Positions 6,834 to 14,757 of a stretch of 30,109 bases of DNA are shown here, piece by piece; the first letter of the stretch is position 1, and every line of letters starts with the position of its first letter. Source of the stretch: Paraktedonobacter sp035294465. Its GTDB lineage: Bacteria; Chloroflexota; Ktedonobacteria; Ktedonobacterales; Ktedonobacteraceae. The notes below the pieces were generated by a model. The model was not told where the DNA came from, did no database searches, and was given only the letters and a program-made list of their open reading frames with translations. Location of the stretch: assembly GCA_035294465.1 (NCBI GenBank), contig DATGKW010000010.1:1-30109 (forward strand), given 5' to 3'. The translations under genes were made by a program, and so were the position numbers.

Positions 6834-9074
6834 ATGGAAGTGGATTGCTCTCCCGCTGGCCTGGATATACCCGCCGTTCTGGCCGCGCTTCTGGATGAAT
6901 GCAGCGCCATAACCGATTACCGGACGCTGCGCGACAATCTTCCACGACGCCTGGCTGGCTTGCTGCGCTGCCGCTACGTCCTGCTCTACCAGCGCATCGG
7001 CGAGACGCTGCAATTCGCAGCAGGCAACTTCGCCGATCAGCCGGGATGGTCTGCGGCTCTGCTGGCCGTCGCGCAGATCAATCCAATCGAACTTACCAGC
7101 GACCTGCCGGAGACACAAGCCTGGCGCGCACGCCGGGCCATCACCGCTGATCTGGCAGACCGCGAACGGGCGCAGGTCTGCGCGCCCCTGATCTATCGCC
7201 AGCACGCCATTGGCGTCCTGACGGCCATTCGCGGCGCTTTTGATGAAGCAACAGATCAGAAAGGAGAGGAACAACGTGCGGCGGCGCGCGGGGGGAGCTG
7301 GTCTCCTGAAGAGGTGGCGTTGGTCGAAGTGGCGGCGAATGTGGCAGCAATGCTGTTGGAGAATACACGGCTGCTGGAGCGCGACCGCGAGCGTATTCAC
7401 GAACTGTCTTTGCTGAACGCCATTACCAGCCAGTTGAATTCCTCCCTGCACGAGCCGGAGCGCGTCCATCGCATTGTGGTTCAACGCGTCAGGGAGATTT
7501 CCGCGGCTGACCTCTGCGAGGTCCTGCTGCCCGTCTCACCGCCCGCGGCGGTCTCCTGGATACCTCGCGAATTGCAGGAGATGCTCTTGCAGCGCTGGTT
7601 GAACGATTTGCGCTACACTCCCCTGCTTCTGGAGCGGGCGAGCGAGAGCCAGGGCGGCGCGTATATGGCGTATCTCGCGCCGAGTATCAAGACGTTCTTC
7701 GCGCTGCCCCTGATCGGCCAGCGCGGCGGAAGCCAGGTGCGTGAGACGCTGGCGTCTCACGCACCTCGCAGGAACGAAGAGCAGGGCATACAGGTGCTGG
7801 GCGTGATCGTTGGCGCGTATCAGAAGCCCTGGAAGCTGCGCCGCGAGGAGCTGGCACTGCTGCAGATCCTGGCCGGCCAGGCCAGCGCCACGCTAGAGAA
7901 TATTGCCCTGATGAACGATGTGATCGCGGCGCGCAATGAGGCCAGACGCCTGCTGCGTCAGGTGCTGGACGATCAACGGCTCAAAGAGCTGATCCTGGAA
8001 AGCATTCCGAGCGGGCTGATCACCAGCGATAGAGACGGGCTGATTACGACCTTTAACCGCGCGGCGGCGGCGATGCTTGGCTATCACCCCCGCGAAGTCA
8101 TAGGACGGCCCGTGCTGAAAGTGCTCAATTTGCGGCACCTGGATCGCGTCTTGCAGACCGGGCAGCCACAGCACGAAACGCTGCTGACCGGCGGGAGCCA
8201 GGGCCAGGATCTGGCCCTGGACGTGACCCTGGTGCCGCTGCGCGATGACCAGGGCCAGCAAATGGGCGTGCTGGCAACCTTTGCCGACATTACGGCTATG
8301 TACCAACTGGAAGAGGAGAAACGCCGCCTGGACCACCTGGCCTCGCTAGGCGAGATGTCGGCCAGCGTGGCCCACGAGGTGCGCAATCCTCTGGCCTCGA
8401 TCAAGACCTCCATTCAGATGCTGCGCGATGACCTGGAGGAGCAGGCCGCGTTCCAGGCCAATGCAGGTACCCAGGGCGAGATTGCCGTGATTCTCAAAGA
8501 GATTGAGCGCCTGGATAGCATCGTGCGCAACCTGTTGCTCTTCGCGCGCCCGCAGCGGCTTCACTTGACTGAGTGCGACCTCATTGAGCTAAGTAAGCGC
8601 CTTCTGCGCTTCCTTCAGCCTCAGCTTGACGAGCGCGGCGTCCATGTCCACCTGGTGCAGCAAGAAGCGCCGGCTGTCTCTGTAGATGTCGCTCAAATGG
8701 AGCAAGTACTGACAAACCTGTTTTTGAATGCTTTGCAAGCGATGCCGGATGGAGGAATCCTTACCGTCTCCTGCCAGGTTGCCCAGCAGAAGTGGCTGGA
8801 GCTTACGGTGAGCGATACCGGCGTGGGCATGAGCCAGGACATGCTGGCGCGCATCTTCCAGCCATTCTATACCACGAAGGCGCACGGCATCGGTCTTGGC
8901 CTGCCGATCACCCGGCGTCTGATTGAAGACCATCGCGGCTCGATCCTGGTAGAGAGCCAGCTTGGCTATGGAACAACCGTCATCGTGCGTCTGCCACTGG
9001 ATGCGCAGGCGTCGCAAGAGCAAGGTGTTGGGGAGGGGGAAGTGCATCGTGAGTTTGACCATCTTGATTGTTGA
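6834..9074 (+). CDS. Cytosolic GAF-GAF-PAS sensor histidine kinase
   Basis: This is a 746-aa kinase with no membrane helix. Residues ~20-190 and ~200-390 look like two GAF domains ('YRTLRDNLPRRLAGLLRC', 'LLNAITSQLNSSLHEPERV'). Residues ~390-490 are a PAS domain ('ILESIPSGLITSDRDGLIT'). These are followed by a HisKA dimerisation domain with H514 in 'SVAHEVRNPLASI' and an HATPase_c domain with N-box 'LTNLFLNALQAMPDGG', G1 'VSDTGVGMS' and 'GIGLGLPITRRLIEDH'. The catalytic part is NtrB/AtoS-like. Soluble GAF input suggests sensing of a cytosolic small molecule or redox state. The ATG at 6834 was chosen because it is preceded by a GGGG-type ribosome site. An in-frame ATG 45 nt upstream is possible. 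It overlaps the response regulator gene by 26 bp. Confidence 0.92.
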   Translation: MEVDCSPAGLDIPAVLAALLDECSAITDYRTLRDNLPRRLAGLLRCRYVLLYQRIGETLQFAAGNFADQPGWSAALLAVAQINPIELTSDLPETQAWRARRAITADLADRERAQVCAPLIYRQHAIGVLTAIRGAFDEATDQKGEEQRAAARGGSWSPEEVALVEVAANVAAMLLENTRLLERDRERIHELSLLNAITSQLNSSLHEPERVHRIVVQRVREISAADLCEVLLPVSPPAAVSWIPRELQEMLLQRWLNDLRYTPLLLERASESQGGAYMAYLAPSIKTFFALPLIGQRGGSQVRETLASHAPRRNEEQGIQVLGVIVGAYQKPWKLRREELALLQILAGQASATLENIALMNDVIAARNEARRLLRQVLDDQRLKELILESIPSGLITSDRDGLITTFNRAAAAMLGYHPREVIGRPVLKVLNLRHLDRVLQTGQPQHETLLTGGSQGQDLALDVTLVPLRDDQGQQMGVLATFADITAMYQLEEEKRRLDHLASLGEMSASVAHEVRNPLASIKTSIQMLRDDLEEQAAFQANAGTQGEIAVILKEIERLDSIVRNLLLFARPQRLHLTECDLIELSKRLLRFLQPQLDERGVHVHLVQQEAPAVSVDVAQMEQVLTNLFLNALQAMPDGGILTVSCQVAQQKWLELTVSDTGVGMSQDMLARIFQPFYTTKAHGIGLGLPITRRLIEDHRGSILVESQLGYGTTVIVRLPLDAQASQEQGVGEGEVHREFDHLDC

Positions 9075-10449
9075 CGACGAACCAAATTTGCCGCATCAAC
9101 TGGCCCGATATCTTGGCAAACATGGCTTTGAGGTCCTCACTGCGCCCGATGGCGAGGCGGGCCTGCGCGAAACTCAGCAGAATGTGATTGACCTGGTACT
9201 CCTTGATGTGCGCCTGCCAAAAATGAGCGGCCTGCAAGTTCTGGAGCAGATTCGCCAGGCCGACCCCGATCTACCGGTCGTCATGCTTACCGCCTACGGC
9301 GATGTGCAGACGGCTGTCGCGGCGATGAAGCTGGGAGCCTCGGATTATCTCATCAAGGGCTTTGATCTGACCGAGCTGCTGCTGGTAGTTCAGCGCGCTC
9401 TGGAAACCAGCGCGATGTATCGCGAGCTTCGCCAACTGCGCCGCGAAAAGAGTGATAACTATCACTTTCACTATATCATCGGCCACAGCAAACGCATGCG
9501 CGAGGTCTTCGATCTGGTGGCGCGGGTGGCGCGCAGCGATACCGCTTCTGTGCTGATTACCGGCGAGAGTGGCACCGGCAAAGAAGTTGTCGCGCGCGCG
9601 ATCCACGAACAAAGCCCGCGTTCACGCGGCCCGTTTCACCCACTCAATTGCGCCTCGATTGCCACCAACCTTTTAGAAAGCGAGCTTTTTGGCTATGAGC
9701 AGTACGCGTTCACCGACGCCAAAAAGCAGAAGCGCGGCCTGCTGGAACTGGCCGATGGCGGCACGCTTTTCCTGGATGAGATCGGCGAGATGCCGCTGGA
9801 TATGCAGGCCAAGCTGCTGCGCGTGCTAGAAACACGCTCGTTTTATCGCCTGGGAGGCAACAAAGAGGTCAAAATCGATGTTCGCGTGCTGGCCGCGACC
9901 AATCGCAATCTCAAGGACGCGTTAAAGGCGGGCACCTTCCGCAGCGATCTCTTCTATCGCCTGGCCGTGCTGCAAATCGAGCTGCCGCCCTTGCGCGAGC
10001 GACCCGACGATATCCTGCTCTTTGCCTCGCGGTTTCTTGAGGATTTCAACCGTTCGCTGGGGCGCAACGTCCGGTGCATCTCGCCGGAAGCGCAGCGTTT
10101 GCTCATGGCCTATCAATGGCCGGGCAATGTGCGCGAATTGAAGAACGTGATCGAACGCGCGCTCATTCTGAGCAGCGGCGAAGAGCTTTCGCCGCTGCAT
10201 CTGCCGCAGGAGATCGCCGGGCGGGCCGATCCCTCGCCGGCTCGTGAAGTCGATCCCTGGGAGCAATGGCTCAATCTGCGCCCGGCGGGCCAGTTCGCCC
10301 TGGACAAACTGCTCCTCTTCATAGAAAAACGTCTGGTACGCTGGGCCCTGGACGCCGCCGATCACAACCGCGCACGGGCCTGCGAACTTCTTGGCCTGGC
10401 CAAAGTCGATCAACTGCGGTATTTGATGCGTAAGCACAGGATCGAGTAG
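9049..10449 (+). CDS. NtrC-type response regulator with degenerate sigma54-contact loop
   Basis: This is a 466-aa regulator with a receiver domain (phospho-acceptor D53 in 'VLLDVRLP', K103 in 'DYLIKGF'), an AAA+ domain (Walker A 'GESGTGKE' with K178, Walker B 'TLFLDE' D243-E244, 'LPPLRERPDDI') and a C-terminal Fis-type HTH ('NRARACELLGLAKVDQLRYLM'). The start is the GTG at 9049, 8 nt after GGGAGGGGGA. It gives the canonical 'ILIVDDEPN' receiver opening, whereas an upstream in-frame ATG would add a non-homologous tail. The 26-bp overlap with the kinase implies translational coupling. In the L1 loop the GAFTGA motif reads YAFTDA (219-224), with both glycines replaced, so it may not remodel sigma54 in the usual way. 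Confidence 0.92.
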   Translation: MSLTILIVDDEPNLPHQLARYLGKHGFEVLTAPDGEAGLRETQQNVIDLVLLDVRLPKMSGLQVLEQIRQADPDLPVVMLTAYGDVQTAVAAMKLGASDYLIKGFDLTELLLVVQRALETSAMYRELRQLRREKSDNYHFHYIIGHSKRMREVFDLVARVARSDTASVLITGESGTGKEVVARAIHEQSPRSRGPFHPLNCASIATNLLESELFGYEQYAFTDAKKQKRGLLELADGGTLFLDEIGEMPLDMQAKLLRVLETRSFYRLGGNKEVKIDVRVLAATNRNLKDALKAGTFRSDLFYRLAVLQIELPPLRERPDDILLFASRFLEDFNRSLGRNVRCISPEAQRLLMAYQWPGNVRELKNVIERALILSSGEELSPLHLPQEIAGRADPSPAREVDPWEQWLNLRPAGQFALDKLLLFIEKRLVRWALDAADHNRARACELLGLAKVDQLRYLMRKHRIE

Positions 10450-10457
10450 CAGCCTGT

Positions 10458-11495
10458 TTATTCATTCGCCTGTGGGTTCGTCACGCCAATTTCCGCTAAT
10501 GACGATTTTTTCGTCTCCTGTCCAATGCACAGCAGTATGTCCTCTATTTCTCGCCACGCGCACATCTCGGCCTGCGCGCAGCTGAGCGGCTGACCTGCCT
10601 CATCGGCGTCGGTCATCAGCCGGGCCACGCGCTCGCGATAGGATTGCAGATGAATCTGCTGAACATCGGGGTGAGGCATATAGCGTAAGTGGACCTGGTC
10701 GAGATCGTAGAAATCGCCGGGATTGAGCGCCAGCGAGTAGATACTGGCCAGCGTATCGAGGAGATCCATGCGGGACTGGGTGAAGTAATCCAGTTGCGCA
10801 CTGGATGCCAGGAGACAGCCGGCGATTTTTCCTTCCAGCCAGATAGGGGCGGCTGCCGAACTCTTCTCCAGATTTTCGGGATACGAAAAGGCGGGGATGA
10901 TCTGCTCGTGTTCGATATCGCGCACGCTGGCCGCGCGCCCATTCTGCACCACATGGCCGGCCAGGGAATTCATACCCAGGAAAGTCGAAAGGTGGCTCAG
11001 GTCCGAAACCCAGGGGAAAGTTCCGCGGCCTCCATGCTCGCGCAAACTGCGGATCTTCCCCTCAATTGGCGGCATACAGAGCACAGGAGTAACGGCCAGG
11101 CCCAGGTGGTGCGGGTCGAGCAACCTGAGCGCCTCGTCGAGCACAGCCGTACTGATTTGCCAGAACTGCATGCTTTCAACAACCGAGGCTCGATCCTTGA
11201 GGAGCTGGCGAAAGAACGCGGAGGGAACAACTTCGGAAGCCTCTGCCAGAAGCTTTTCCTGCATATCGGGATAGGCATCCAGCAGGGCAATCAGCAGTTC
11301 CGCTCGCTGCTGCGGCTGCACGACCTGGACCAGGCGGGTCAGGTAGGAGCGCTGAGGATTCGAGTTCTCCTTTGCCCAGCGCGTCAATGTGATCACGTTA
11401 ATGCCCAGGGCGGAGGCCAGGCGCTGTCGTTCCTTAGGGGACTGGATAATCTTCTGGAGTACTGTTTGCCATTTGCGCACTTCCTGATCCAACAT
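10458..11495 (-). CDS. HTH-GAF transcriptional regulator
   Basis: This is a 345-aa protein. Residues ~10-60 form an XRE/Cro-like helix-turn-helix ('RQRLASALGINVITLTRWAKENSNPQ', split here by its turn). Residues ~120-265 look like a GAF sensor domain ('AVLDEALRLLDPHHLG', 'FLGMNSLAGHVVQNGRAASV', 'LEGKIAGCLLASS'). A C-terminal helical tail follows. HTH-GAF proteins of this build are common in Ktedonobacteria and their ligands are unknown. It converges on the response regulator with only 8 bp between stops, so the two are not co-transcribed. An AAGGGAAAG ribosome site precedes the ATG. It stands alone. Confidence 0.8.
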   Translation of the reverse strand: MLDQEVRKWQTVLQKIIQSPKERQRLASALGINVITLTRWAKENSNPQRSYLTRLVQVVQPQQRAELLIALLDAYPDMQEKLLAEASEVVPSAFFRQLLKDRASVVESMQFWQISTAVLDEALRLLDPHHLGLAVTPVLCMPPIEGKIRSLREHGGRGTFPWVSDLSHLSTFLGMNSLAGHVVQNGRAASVRDIEHEQIIPAFSYPENLEKSSAAAPIWLEGKIAGCLLASSAQLDYFTQSRMDLLDTLASIYSLALNPGDFYDLDQVHLRYMPHPDVQQIHLQSYRERVARLMTDADEAGQPLSCAQAEMCAWREIEDILLCIGQETKKSSLAEIGVTNPQANE

Positions 11496-11620
11496 ACTGC
11501 TTTCCCTTCACCAACAGAGCAGCGTATACCACGCTGATAAGCTCGGCTCCATAAAAATAAGGTTTGCTCTGCTCTTCTTCTCGCGCTCGCCTGCCATCTT
11601 CCGGCAAGTGGCGAGAGGTT

Positions 11621-12058
11621 CTAGAGTTCTCGATCTCCCCGATTCCGATAGCGCAACTTGAGCATCAAGAGATGCCAGCGAGATGTCAGGCGTCTGAAAG
11701 GATTGTTGCGGAGAGGGATTACATTGTTGTAGCGCATTGAGGAGGAAGCGGGACCTCGTCCTACCAGAAAAGAAGATAAAGCCACCAGCGCAACACATAC
11801 CAGGCCAATCAGCGCGAGAATCCCGGTGATCAGATTTCCACCATTGGTATAGGCCCAACCGCCCGCCGCCAGGGCCGCCGCGCCGGCAATGATCAGGCAC
11901 CATTCTGAGAAGCTGAAATGGATGGCGGGTATGCTGCGGCGAGCACCCACCCCCCGGCGCATGCGTCCGCCAATCCTCTGCCCGAAGCCAGTGCGAGGTT
12001 GGCTGCGCTCTAAATTGCGCAAAATCTCTTCAATTTCTCGCTCATACTTATTCGGCAT
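11621..12058 (-). CDS. Small membrane protein with two transmembrane helices, unknown function
   Basis: This 145-aa protein is not a family I can name. It has a charged N-terminal stretch ('MPNKYEREIEEILRNLER'), an Arg/Gly-rich segment (residues ~22-45), two adjacent hydrophobic helices ('WCLIIAGAAALAAGGWAYT' and 'LITGILALIGLVCVALVALSSF'), and a basic cytosolic tail ending in 'RYRNRGDREL'. The layout suggests a helical hairpin in the membrane with both ends inside. It shares direction with the HTH-GAF gene, 125 bp downstream of it, but operon membership is uncertain. Confidence 0.75.
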   Translation of the reverse strand: MPNKYEREIEEILRNLERSQPRTGFGQRIGGRMRRGVGARRSIPAIHFSFSEWCLIIAGAAALAAGGWAYTNGGNLITGILALIGLVCVALVALSSFLVGRGPASSSMRYNNVIPLRNNPFRRLTSRWHLLMLKLRYRNRGDREL

Positions 12059-12422
12059 ATCCGTTCTTTTCCTTGAACTTGCCAGTCTGCGGACTCGTCA
12101 GACTACTCTCGCTTTAATGATACCAACTTCTCAACACGGAAACAAGGGGTTCACCTCTCTCTTCTATTATGCACTGTCTACCCCAGGAAAAGATAGACCC
12201 TTTTTCTCAATGCCAGAGGTTTTCAACGAGGTGTAGGATAACAGGAGAAGGCTACAACCTTCATCTAGAAGCGTGCGCCTGTTTCTCTGAGCATTCGCCT
12301 TTTCCTGCGAGAACTTCTCGCTGGCGGTTCGCGCACCACTCACCTATCCGGCGAGCGGGCAAGCACAGTGAAAAACAGGTCTACTTGAACAGTGATTCAC
12401 AAAGAGGAGCAAGAGAATACCC
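12059..12422. other. Divergent intergenic region, no gene seen
   Basis: It contains only a small hairpin (AGTCTG 12084-12089 / CAGACT 12099-12104) and pyrimidine-rich stretches. A GAGGAG at ~12404 precedes the 12423 gene at long spacing. No convincing promoter was identified. Confidence 0.4.
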
Positions 12423-12974
12423 ATGCAGCAGGTCCCTGATAAAGACAGACCCGAAATGAATGTCCCGCCGGGTCAGGCCGCTCCGGCTGGCGAGGTATAC
12501 ACCCACGACGAGTGGAATATCCTAGCCGAAACGCCTGTCAAAGTGTGCCGGGCGATCATAGCGGTCTCTCCATCCAGCCCCATTGGCGCAACCAGAGAAG
12601 TTATGGCGATGCGCAACGCCTTCAAAGAAACCATCCAGGGAGCTCAGGCCCCTGTTCTCCAGAAGCTCAGCAAGAACTTGCAGCAGCAGGAGACGGTGCA
12701 GGCCCTCTGGGAGAATGTAGGGCACGCCTTCAGCGACCGGCGGGATGCCGCCAATGCTCGGCAAATAGCGATCACAGCTTGCCAGCAAGCTCTGGCGCTT
12801 CTGAGAAGGATTCCCGCGTCCGAGGCCCGGTCCTACAAAGAGTTTGTCTATAACACAGCGATGAAAGTTGCCGGGGCAGCCAGAGAAGGCAGCGCGTCTC
12901 AGCCAATCTCTGACGCTGAACAATCGTTGTTGAATGAGGTGTCAACAGCCCTGGAAATGCCGCTGGCCCACTAG
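12423..12974 (+). CDS. Hypothetical helical protein, 183 aa
   Basis: I do not recognise this gene. The protein is soluble, lacks a signal peptide, and after a Pro-rich N-terminus (residues 1-30) appears almost entirely alpha-helical, with segments such as 'VLQKLSKNLQQQETVQALWENVGHAF' (split by turns), 'ARQIAITACQQALALLRRIP' and 'SYKEFVYNTAMKVAGAA'. The 'NTAMKVAGAAREG' plus helical-bundle composition suggests a compact four-helix protein. The ribosome site is weak for the listed ATG (AGGAG 13 nt away), and the ATG at 12456 is an alternative. Coding character is supported by codon use and by the strong hairpin right after the stop. Confidence 0.7.
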   Translation: MQQVPDKDRPEMNVPPGQAAPAGEVYTHDEWNILAETPVKVCRAIIAVSPSSPIGATREVMAMRNAFKETIQGAQAPVLQKLSKNLQQQETVQALWENVGHAFSDRRDAANARQIAITACQQALALLRRIPASEARSYKEFVYNTAMKVAGAAREGSASQPISDAEQSLLNEVSTALEMPLAH

Positions 12975-12994
12975 GCTTTCCTCACGCAAGGAAA

Positions 12995-13070
12995 GGGTCA
13001 AGGGCGCGGCGAACAAGCGAGGCAGAAGCCGACCGGCTCCAACCTCGTCTGCCCGTCTCGCCCTTGATCC
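12995..13070 (+). terminator. Extended imperfect hairpin after the 183-aa gene
   Basis: A GGGTCAAGGGCG arm (12995-13006) pairs with CGCCCTTGATCC (13059-13070) with one wobble. It encloses further pairing (GGCAGA 13021-13026 / TCTGCC 13048-13053). It lies just past the stop and is followed by a T-rich TTAACTCTTT, so it probably ends this transcript. Confidence 0.6.
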
Positions 13071-13160
13071 TTAACTCTTTCGCTGGTGAATCGTTTACTC
13101 GCTTTACCAGATCTCTTTGTATTCTTACATTTCGCCCGTTCGCTCGCAATGGTCGACTGC

Positions 13161-13388
13161 TCAGAGTGGCGTCATAGGGACAAGCGGTGTCACTCCCGCC
13201 TCGGAGAGCGTCCGAACAAACTTTTTGCTATGCCAACCGCGAAACAGGTAGAGGTGAACCCACCAGCCGCGCCGCCCAACCAGTCCCCAGCGCCTCCCTC
13301 GACGCGCCTCAACTTGAATCACCGGACGAATACTGACCGCCAGCGTTCGCCCGTCATAGCGAATCATTTCTTCCTCCGGGGCAGACAT
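13161..13388 (-). CDS. Small basic protein, 75 aa, unknown
   Basis: The 75-aa frame begins 'MSAPEEEMIRYDGRTL' and has an excellent AAAGGAGT ribosome site 5-6 nt before the ATG, the main reason to accept it. The middle is Arg/Gly/Trp-rich ('EARRGRRWGLVGRRGWWVH'), followed by 'KKFVRTLSEAGVTPLV'. There is no membrane helix or metal motif. The basic, Trp-rich core could bind nucleic acid or membrane, but no function can be assigned. A longer frame on the opposite strand (13086-13544) is Pro/Arg-rich without a ribosome site and is taken as a shadow. Confidence 0.65.
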   Translation of the reverse strand: MSAPEEEMIRYDGRTLAVSIRPVIQVEARRGRRWGLVGRRGWWVHLYLFRGWHSKKFVRTLSEAGVTPLVPMTPL

Positions 13389-13546
13389 CGTTACTCCTTT
13401 CTACCACACGAAGCATGTACCCGGCCTTTTTCTCTCTTCTTATTATGCCTGCTACCTGTTCAAATGGATTTCTATGTATGCCGTTTTCCCAGGTGTCGTT
13501 TTGCCAGGCCGCTCGCTCCAGGTGAGCCATTTACGGTCGAGTAAAA

Positions 13547-13560
13547 TGCAAACGCTTGCA
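13547..13560. promoter_or_regulatory. Upstream LacI-type operator (O1) of xylanase gene
   Basis: TGCAAACGCTTGCA is a palindrome broken only at one central pair, with the central CG typical of LacI/GalR operators. It lies ~85 bp upstream of the -35. Confidence 0.75.
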
Positions 13561-13637
13561 AAACAAGCGGACAAAGCAGCCTCCGGCTCCTTTCTCTGTA
13601 CACTCACTTCCTGGGGAATCCTGTCAGGTATCGGGGG

Positions 13638-13666
13638 TTGACAAAGCGATTTTCCTATGGTATATC
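13638..13666 (+). promoter_or_regulatory. Xylanase promoter
   Basis: A perfect TTGACA (13638-13643) is followed after 17 bp by TATATC (13661-13666). The predicted start near 13673 gives a leader of ~190 nt. Confidence 0.7.
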
Positions 13667-13676
13667 ACTTACAGGA

Positions 13677-13692
13677 TTGCAAGCGCTTGCAA
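13677..13692. promoter_or_regulatory. Promoter-proximal LacI-type operator (O2) of xylanase gene
   Basis: TTGCAAGCGCTTGCAA is a perfect 16-bp palindrome just downstream of the predicted transcription start, an ideal repression position. Its centre is ~131 bp from that of the upstream operator, close to 12.5 helical turns. Confidence 0.8.
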
Positions 13693-13866
13693 AACAAAGG
13701 CTCATCGTCGGGGCAAAGGAGGGATCACTGCCCGGAGGGTGAGCAGGGCACAACTGGACAGACATTTCCATCAGGAACTGGCGAGTCGAGTTGCGGCCAG
13801 AAGGGTTTTCATTGATCGAAGAAGGATTTCGATCAGCGTTGTCGCTTATGATGCAAGGAGAAGCTC

Positions 13867-14571
13867 ATGAAGAGTCAAAGACGCTTTCACCTTTTGACTG
13901 TCCCCAGAGCGGCGCTGATGCTGTGTACGCTCGCAATCGTTGCAACCTCCCTGTTTCTATTCTCCGCCAGGCCGGCACACGCGGCTCCCGCTTCGTGTCG
14001 AACCATGACCTCAAGCCAGACGGGCTATGATGGCTACTTCTACTCGCTCTGGACGGCGGGCAGCGGATGGATCCAGATGACCGAGTGCTCAGGCGGCTAT
14101 TACAATGCTTACTGGTCCGGCATCGGAGACTTCGTTGCCGGCAAAGGCTGGAACCCCGGCTCAGCTCAGACGGTAAGCTATTCGGGCAGCTTCAACCCGT
14201 CCGGCGACGCCTACCTGTCGCTCTACGGGTGGACAACGAACCCGCTTGTGGAGTACTACATCGTCGATAACTGGAGCGGCTATAACCCCGGCTCCGGGGC
14301 AACTTTCAAGGGCACCGTTTACAGCGACGGCAGCACGTACAATCTCTACGAGGACACGCGGGTCAACGCGCCCTCTATTATCGGCACTGCCACCTTCAAC
14401 CAGTACTGGGCGGTCCGGCAATCGCGCAGAACAGGTGGAACCATCACGGCCAGCAACTACTTCAACGCCTGGGCCAGCCACGGCATGTACCTGGGCACAT
14501 TCAACTACCAGATCCTCGCCACCGAGGCGTTCAACGGCGGTAGCGGAAATTCCGCCATCACCGTCTGGTAA
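13867..14571 (+). CDS. Secreted GH11 endo-1,4-beta-xylanase
   Basis: This 234-aa protein has a Sec signal peptide (basic start, hydrophobic core 'LMLCTLAIVATSLFLFS', cleavage near 'AHA-AP') and a single glycoside hydrolase family 11 domain, which cuts internal beta-1,4 links in xylan. Family hallmarks are the beta-jelly-roll repeats, 'NPLVEYYIVDNW' with nucleophile E129, and 'ILATEAFNGGSGNS' with acid/base E220. There is no CBM, so it is a minimal xylanase of usual catalytic-domain length. AAGGAG lies 6 nt before the ATG. The upstream promoter with two LacI-type operators implies sugar-responsive repression. Whether the LacI protein encoded near the window start acts here is unknown. Confidence 0.95.
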   Translation: MKSQRRFHLLTVPRAALMLCTLAIVATSLFLFSARPAHAAPASCRTMTSSQTGYDGYFYSLWTAGSGWIQMTECSGGYYNAYWSGIGDFVAGKGWNPGSAQTVSYSGSFNPSGDAYLSLYGWTTNPLVEYYIVDNWSGYNPGSGATFKGTVYSDGSTYNLYEDTRVNAPSIIGTATFNQYWAVRQSRRTGGTITASNYFNAWASHGMYLGTFNYQILATEAFNGGSGNSAITVW

Positions 14572-14589
14572 ATGCCAGCATAGCCGTTC

Positions 14590-14608
14590 GGTGCCGCCCT
14601 CCGGCACC
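14590..14608 (+). terminator. GC-rich hairpin after xylanase stop
   Basis: GGTGCCG (14590-14596) pairs with CGGCACC (14602-14608). It is followed by further GC-rich repeats but no T-tract. It may protect the 3' end. Confidence 0.4.
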
Positions 14609-14717
14609 GGCGGCCTCAACCCCGGCAATTCCGCCGGGACCGCCGGAAGCCCGCATGGGCAAAGGCTCCGGCTCGCGCAGAGACGAGCCGAGAAACCACC
14701 TCCGGCCGGTAGCGAGC

Positions 14718-14754
14718 GAGCTTTCTGAAGCAGCCCTCCTGCTTCAGAAAGCTC
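14718..14754. terminator. Strong bidirectional terminator between convergent genes
   Basis: A perfect 16-bp stem (14718-14733 / 14739-14754) with a 5-nt loop sits between the xylanase and the DUF1295 gene. The plus side continues CTTTTC. It would end both transcripts. Confidence 0.85.
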
Positions 14755-14757
14755 TTT

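Noticed and set aside
8962..9048. ATG-initiated extension of the response regulator
   Set aside because: It adds basic, non-homologous residues before the receiver; the GTG at 9049 has a strong ribosome site and begins at the canonical receiver start.
13086..13544. 152-aa plus-strand frame
   Set aside because: No ribosome site, Pro/Arg-rich composition; the opposite-strand 75-aa frame has a perfect Shine-Dalgarno and is preferred.
381..13692. Direct assignment of the LacI protein to the xylanase operators
   Set aside because: They are 12 kb apart and LacI paralogues are numerous in such genomes; recorded only as a testable link.
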